Below, piece after piece: positions 12,459-14,669 of a DNA stretch of 14,669 bases. The DNA is from Pirellulaceae bacterium. Its GTDB lineage: Bacteria; Planctomycetota; Planctomycetia; Pirellulales; Pirellulaceae. The stretch spans positions 1 through 14,669 of the forward strand of contig JABDKS010000936.1 in assembly GCA_013002105.1 (NCBI GenBank), written 5' to 3'. Made by a program: the position numbers and the translations under genes. How positions within the stretch are numbered: the stretch's first letter is position 1; the number at the start of each line of letters is the position of its first letter. The notes under the pieces were generated by a model that was given only the letters and a program-made list of their open reading frames with translations, did no database searches and was not told where the DNA came from.

Positions 12459-14669
12459 ATGGATAAACAACAACAACCGACCAACGATCCAGCCGCGATT
12501 GCTAGCGAGCGGGCGACGACGCGGCAGACGCCAAAATCGCGGTTTCGTCAGCAAGCAATCGACTTAGCAGAACAACAGATTGAATCATGCGAGCCCAGGC
12601 TTGCACTGTCCGCCAGCCTGGCGGCTGAGATTTTGTTGGAATCACTGGACGTCCAGATAGCGTCGGTTGCCGAACCCGCGACCGACTCAGCAAGCGGCAA
12701 TCAAGCCGATGTCCAGGCGACGAGCGGCGCGATGGCCACCGATGGCGACGCCGAGCCATTCGCGAACTTGATCGATCAAGCCAATGAGGTGCGAGCACCC
12801 TTGGGACTTGACGGCAGCGGACAGACCGTCGCAATCATTGACAGCGGGATCGCGTGGGACCATATCGCATTGGGCGGCGGATACGGCCCGGGATACCGCG
12901 TCGTGGGCGGATGGGATTTCGCCGAAGACGATGCCAACCCCTACGACGATGGGCCGGCTGGATTTCATGGCTCACACATCGCCGGCTTGATCGCAGGTGA
13001 CGCAGAAGGGTTCGAAGGCGTCGCACCGGGCGCGGATTTGGTCGGACTTCGCGTTTTTGATGATCATGGTGCCAGTGAATTGCAGTGGATCGAATCGGCG
13101 CTGCAATGGGTTCATGACAACCAAGATTCATTTGAGTCGCCGATCACTACTGTCAACTTATCGGTCGGAGCGGCATTGAGTGACGACAATCGTGCGGAAG
13201 CGACCGCGATGTTGGCCGACGAATTACAGCAACTGCGTGATGATCAGATTCTGGTATTCGCCGCGGCAGGTAACTTCTTTGGCAGTTCCCAGGCTGACGG
13301 CGACAACCAGATTCTCTTTCCCGCATCCGATCCCAATGTCGTTGCGGTCAGCAGTGTTGGTTCGGACGGATCATTAAGTGATTTTGCGCAACGCGAAGAC
13401 GGCATCATCGCGACCCAAGGAGAGAGTGTTCGCAGTTCGGTGCCGGATCATGTTTTCGGCTGGGATGGCAAAGTCGATGACTTTGCGGCACTCGACGGCA
13501 CCAGCATGGCAACACCACAAGTGGCCGCCGCTTCGATGGTGATCCGACAAGCGATGATCGAACAAGGTCTCGAGCCGACCGCCGATGAAATCCTGGCACG
13601 GCTGAACGACTCGGCACGATCGCACGTCGACTCGGTGACGGGTGAAACCTACCAAACCGTGGATCTAGCCAACGCTGTCAGATCAACCACTGACGTTGAA
13701 ACCAACTTGACGCCGCCAACCACCATTGACCAATTCGCGGGCTCGTCAGAGAGCGAACACGTTGAACTGGATCTGACCGACGGCATCAAAATGCGAATCG
13801 GCGATCGGGTCTACGATCTTCAACCAAATGACGCGGGTGATCCGTTGGTGATCGATGTCGGCAACGGTGCCGATTCGATCCAGATTGTCGGCTCGGATGC
13901 GGCCGAACGATTGGCTCTCTATCCGGTCTCCGCCAGCGACACCGGCGACGGGCAGTCCAGCCGGTTAAGCACCAGCGAATTTGAGATTGAACTGCGAGGC
14001 TTTGAGAACGTCGCATTCGACGGAGGCGGGGGACGCGATCGGGCTACCTTGTACGATTCAACCGGGAATGACCGGTTGGAATCGGGACCGGGATCCGCGC
14101 GACTTTCGGGCGTTGGATTTCAATTCGATGTGTCCAACGTCAACCACATCTACGTGCATGCGACGAACGGTGGCTCCGACTCGGCGTATTTGAATGACTC
14201 ACCGGGTGACGATTCGCTGGCGGTTCGGCCACAATTCACCAGTCTACGCACCGACCAGACGTTCCAGCTGGCGTACGGTTTCGAACGGGTGAACGCCTAC
14301 GCGACCTCCGGCGGAGACGATACTGCAAAGATCTACGACTCCAGTGGCGACGACACGATGAGTGTTTCGGCAAGCCGGACGATGATCGCTGGACCCAACT
14401 ACCAAGTCACCGCACGCGGATTCGACTCGGTGATCGGACATGCCAACGCCGGTGGAGATGACGTCGCAAAAATCTACGGTGATCCCACGTCGAACCAATG
14501 GCACAGTACCGACGACATGGTTCAATGGACGGGACAAGACAACGCCGTTCGCGTGGCACGTGGATTCGAGCGAACGACGGCGTTCGAGAATTACCAGCCG
14601 ATTTCGCTGCAGCCCCTGTCGTTAACCTCTTTGATGGGTGCCGATGACGATGAACGCGAAGCGTTGGTT
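12459..14669 (+). CDS. Subtilisin-family (S8) serine protease with planctomycete export motif and C-terminal repeats, 3' partial
   Basis: The frame from ATG 12459 stays open to the window edge (737 codons), so the C-terminus is missing. Near the N-terminus, IESCEPRLALSASLAAEI (41-58) resembles the short planctomycete extracellular motif (Pfam Planc_extracel; form about LExRxLL[AS]), suggesting export although no classical signal peptide is seen. The peptidase domain covers about 115-408, with Asp128 (VAIIDSGIAWDH), His170 (FHGSHIAGLIAG), oxyanion Asn272 (AAAGNFFG) and Ser349 (LDGTSMATPQVAA), so the full triad is present. A beta-rich region follows, then four copies of a 43-50-residue repeat (about 514-706). 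Each has GFxxV, a GGxDxAxxYDS-type block at 522-538, 571-585, 618-632 and 666-675, and usually a GxDD pair. These Asp/Gly-rich repeats resemble calcium-binding adhesin or RTX-like modules and may mediate surface attachment; that is inference. The upstream gene is divergent. Confidence 0.92.
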   Translation, partial: MDKQQQPTNDPAAIASERATTRQTPKSRFRQQAIDLAEQQIESCEPRLALSASLAAEILLESLDVQIASVAEPATDSASGNQADVQATSGAMATDGDAEPFANLIDQANEVRAPLGLDGSGQTVAIIDSGIAWDHIALGGGYGPGYRVVGGWDFAEDDANPYDDGPAGFHGSHIAGLIAGDAEGFEGVAPGADLVGLRVFDDHGASELQWIESALQWVHDNQDSFESPITTVNLSVGAALSDDNRAEATAMLADELQQLRDDQILVFAAAGNFFGSSQADGDNQILFPASDPNVVAVSSVGSDGSLSDFAQREDGIIATQGESVRSSVPDHVFGWDGKVDDFAALDGTSMATPQVAAASMVIRQAMIEQGLEPTADEILARLNDSARSHVDSVTGETYQTVDLANAVRSTTDVETNLTPPTTIDQFAGSSESEHVELDLTDGIKMRIGDRVYDLQPNDAGDPLVIDVGNGADSIQIVGSDAAERLALYPVSASDTGDGQSSRLSTSEFEIELRGFENVAFDGGGGRDRATLYDSTGNDRLESGPGSARLSGVGFQFDVSNVNHIYVHATNGGSDSAYLNDSPGDDSLAVRPQFTSLRTDQTFQLAYGFERVNAYATSGGDDTAKIYDSSGDDTMSVSASRTMIAGPNYQVTARGFDSVIGHANAGGDDVAKIYGDPTSNQWHSTDDMVQWTGQDNAVRVARGFERTTAFENYQPISLQPLSLTSLMGADDDEREALV

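Overview
The window looks like chromosome of a planctomycete, most likely Pirellulaceae (Rhodopirellula-type). Three things suggest this. The partial gene at the right edge has the short N-terminal 'CEPRLALSA' motif typical of planctomycete exported proteins, followed by Asp/Gly-rich C-terminal repeats. Genes are sparsely packed with intergenic gaps of 200-420 bp. Several genes lack a clear Shine-Dalgarno sequence. The assignment rests on recalled family features, not on a search.

Layout, left to right. On the minus strand: an S41 C-terminal-processing protease (143-1651), then a multi-pass membrane protein with a long Pro-rich N-terminus (2057-3607). A 405-bp divergent intergenic region leads to two plus-strand genes: a secreted HtrA/DegP-like serine protease with two PDZ domains (4013-5425) and a secreted SGNH/SASA-type carbohydrate acetylesterase (5696-6592). 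The esterase converges on a minus-strand leuC-leuD pair for leucine biosynthesis (8732 to 6620). Upstream of leuC is a non-coding region with a five-copy 23-bp tandem repeat rich in short palindromes (8870-8984), bracketed by 8-bp inverted repeats. Then, still on the minus strand: a 66-residue protein of unknown function (9156-9356), glmS (9451-11307) with a hairpin just after its stop, and a small protein with a class I methyltransferase-like nucleotide-binding motif (11538-12224). Divergent from that is a large subtilisin-family protease (12459 to beyond the right edge), whose catalytic domain is followed by repeats of about 47 residues.

Functionally the window mixes housekeeping metabolism (leuCD, glmS) with envelope and extracellular functions: three unrelated serine-protease families, a carbohydrate esterase and a membrane protein. 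I see no phage, transposon, CRISPR, tRNA or rRNA signal, and no convincing multi-gene defence or biosynthetic system. The least explained items are the palindromic repeat array, the 66-residue protein, the 270-bp region between the HtrA-like and esterase genes, and the repeat region of the subtilase.
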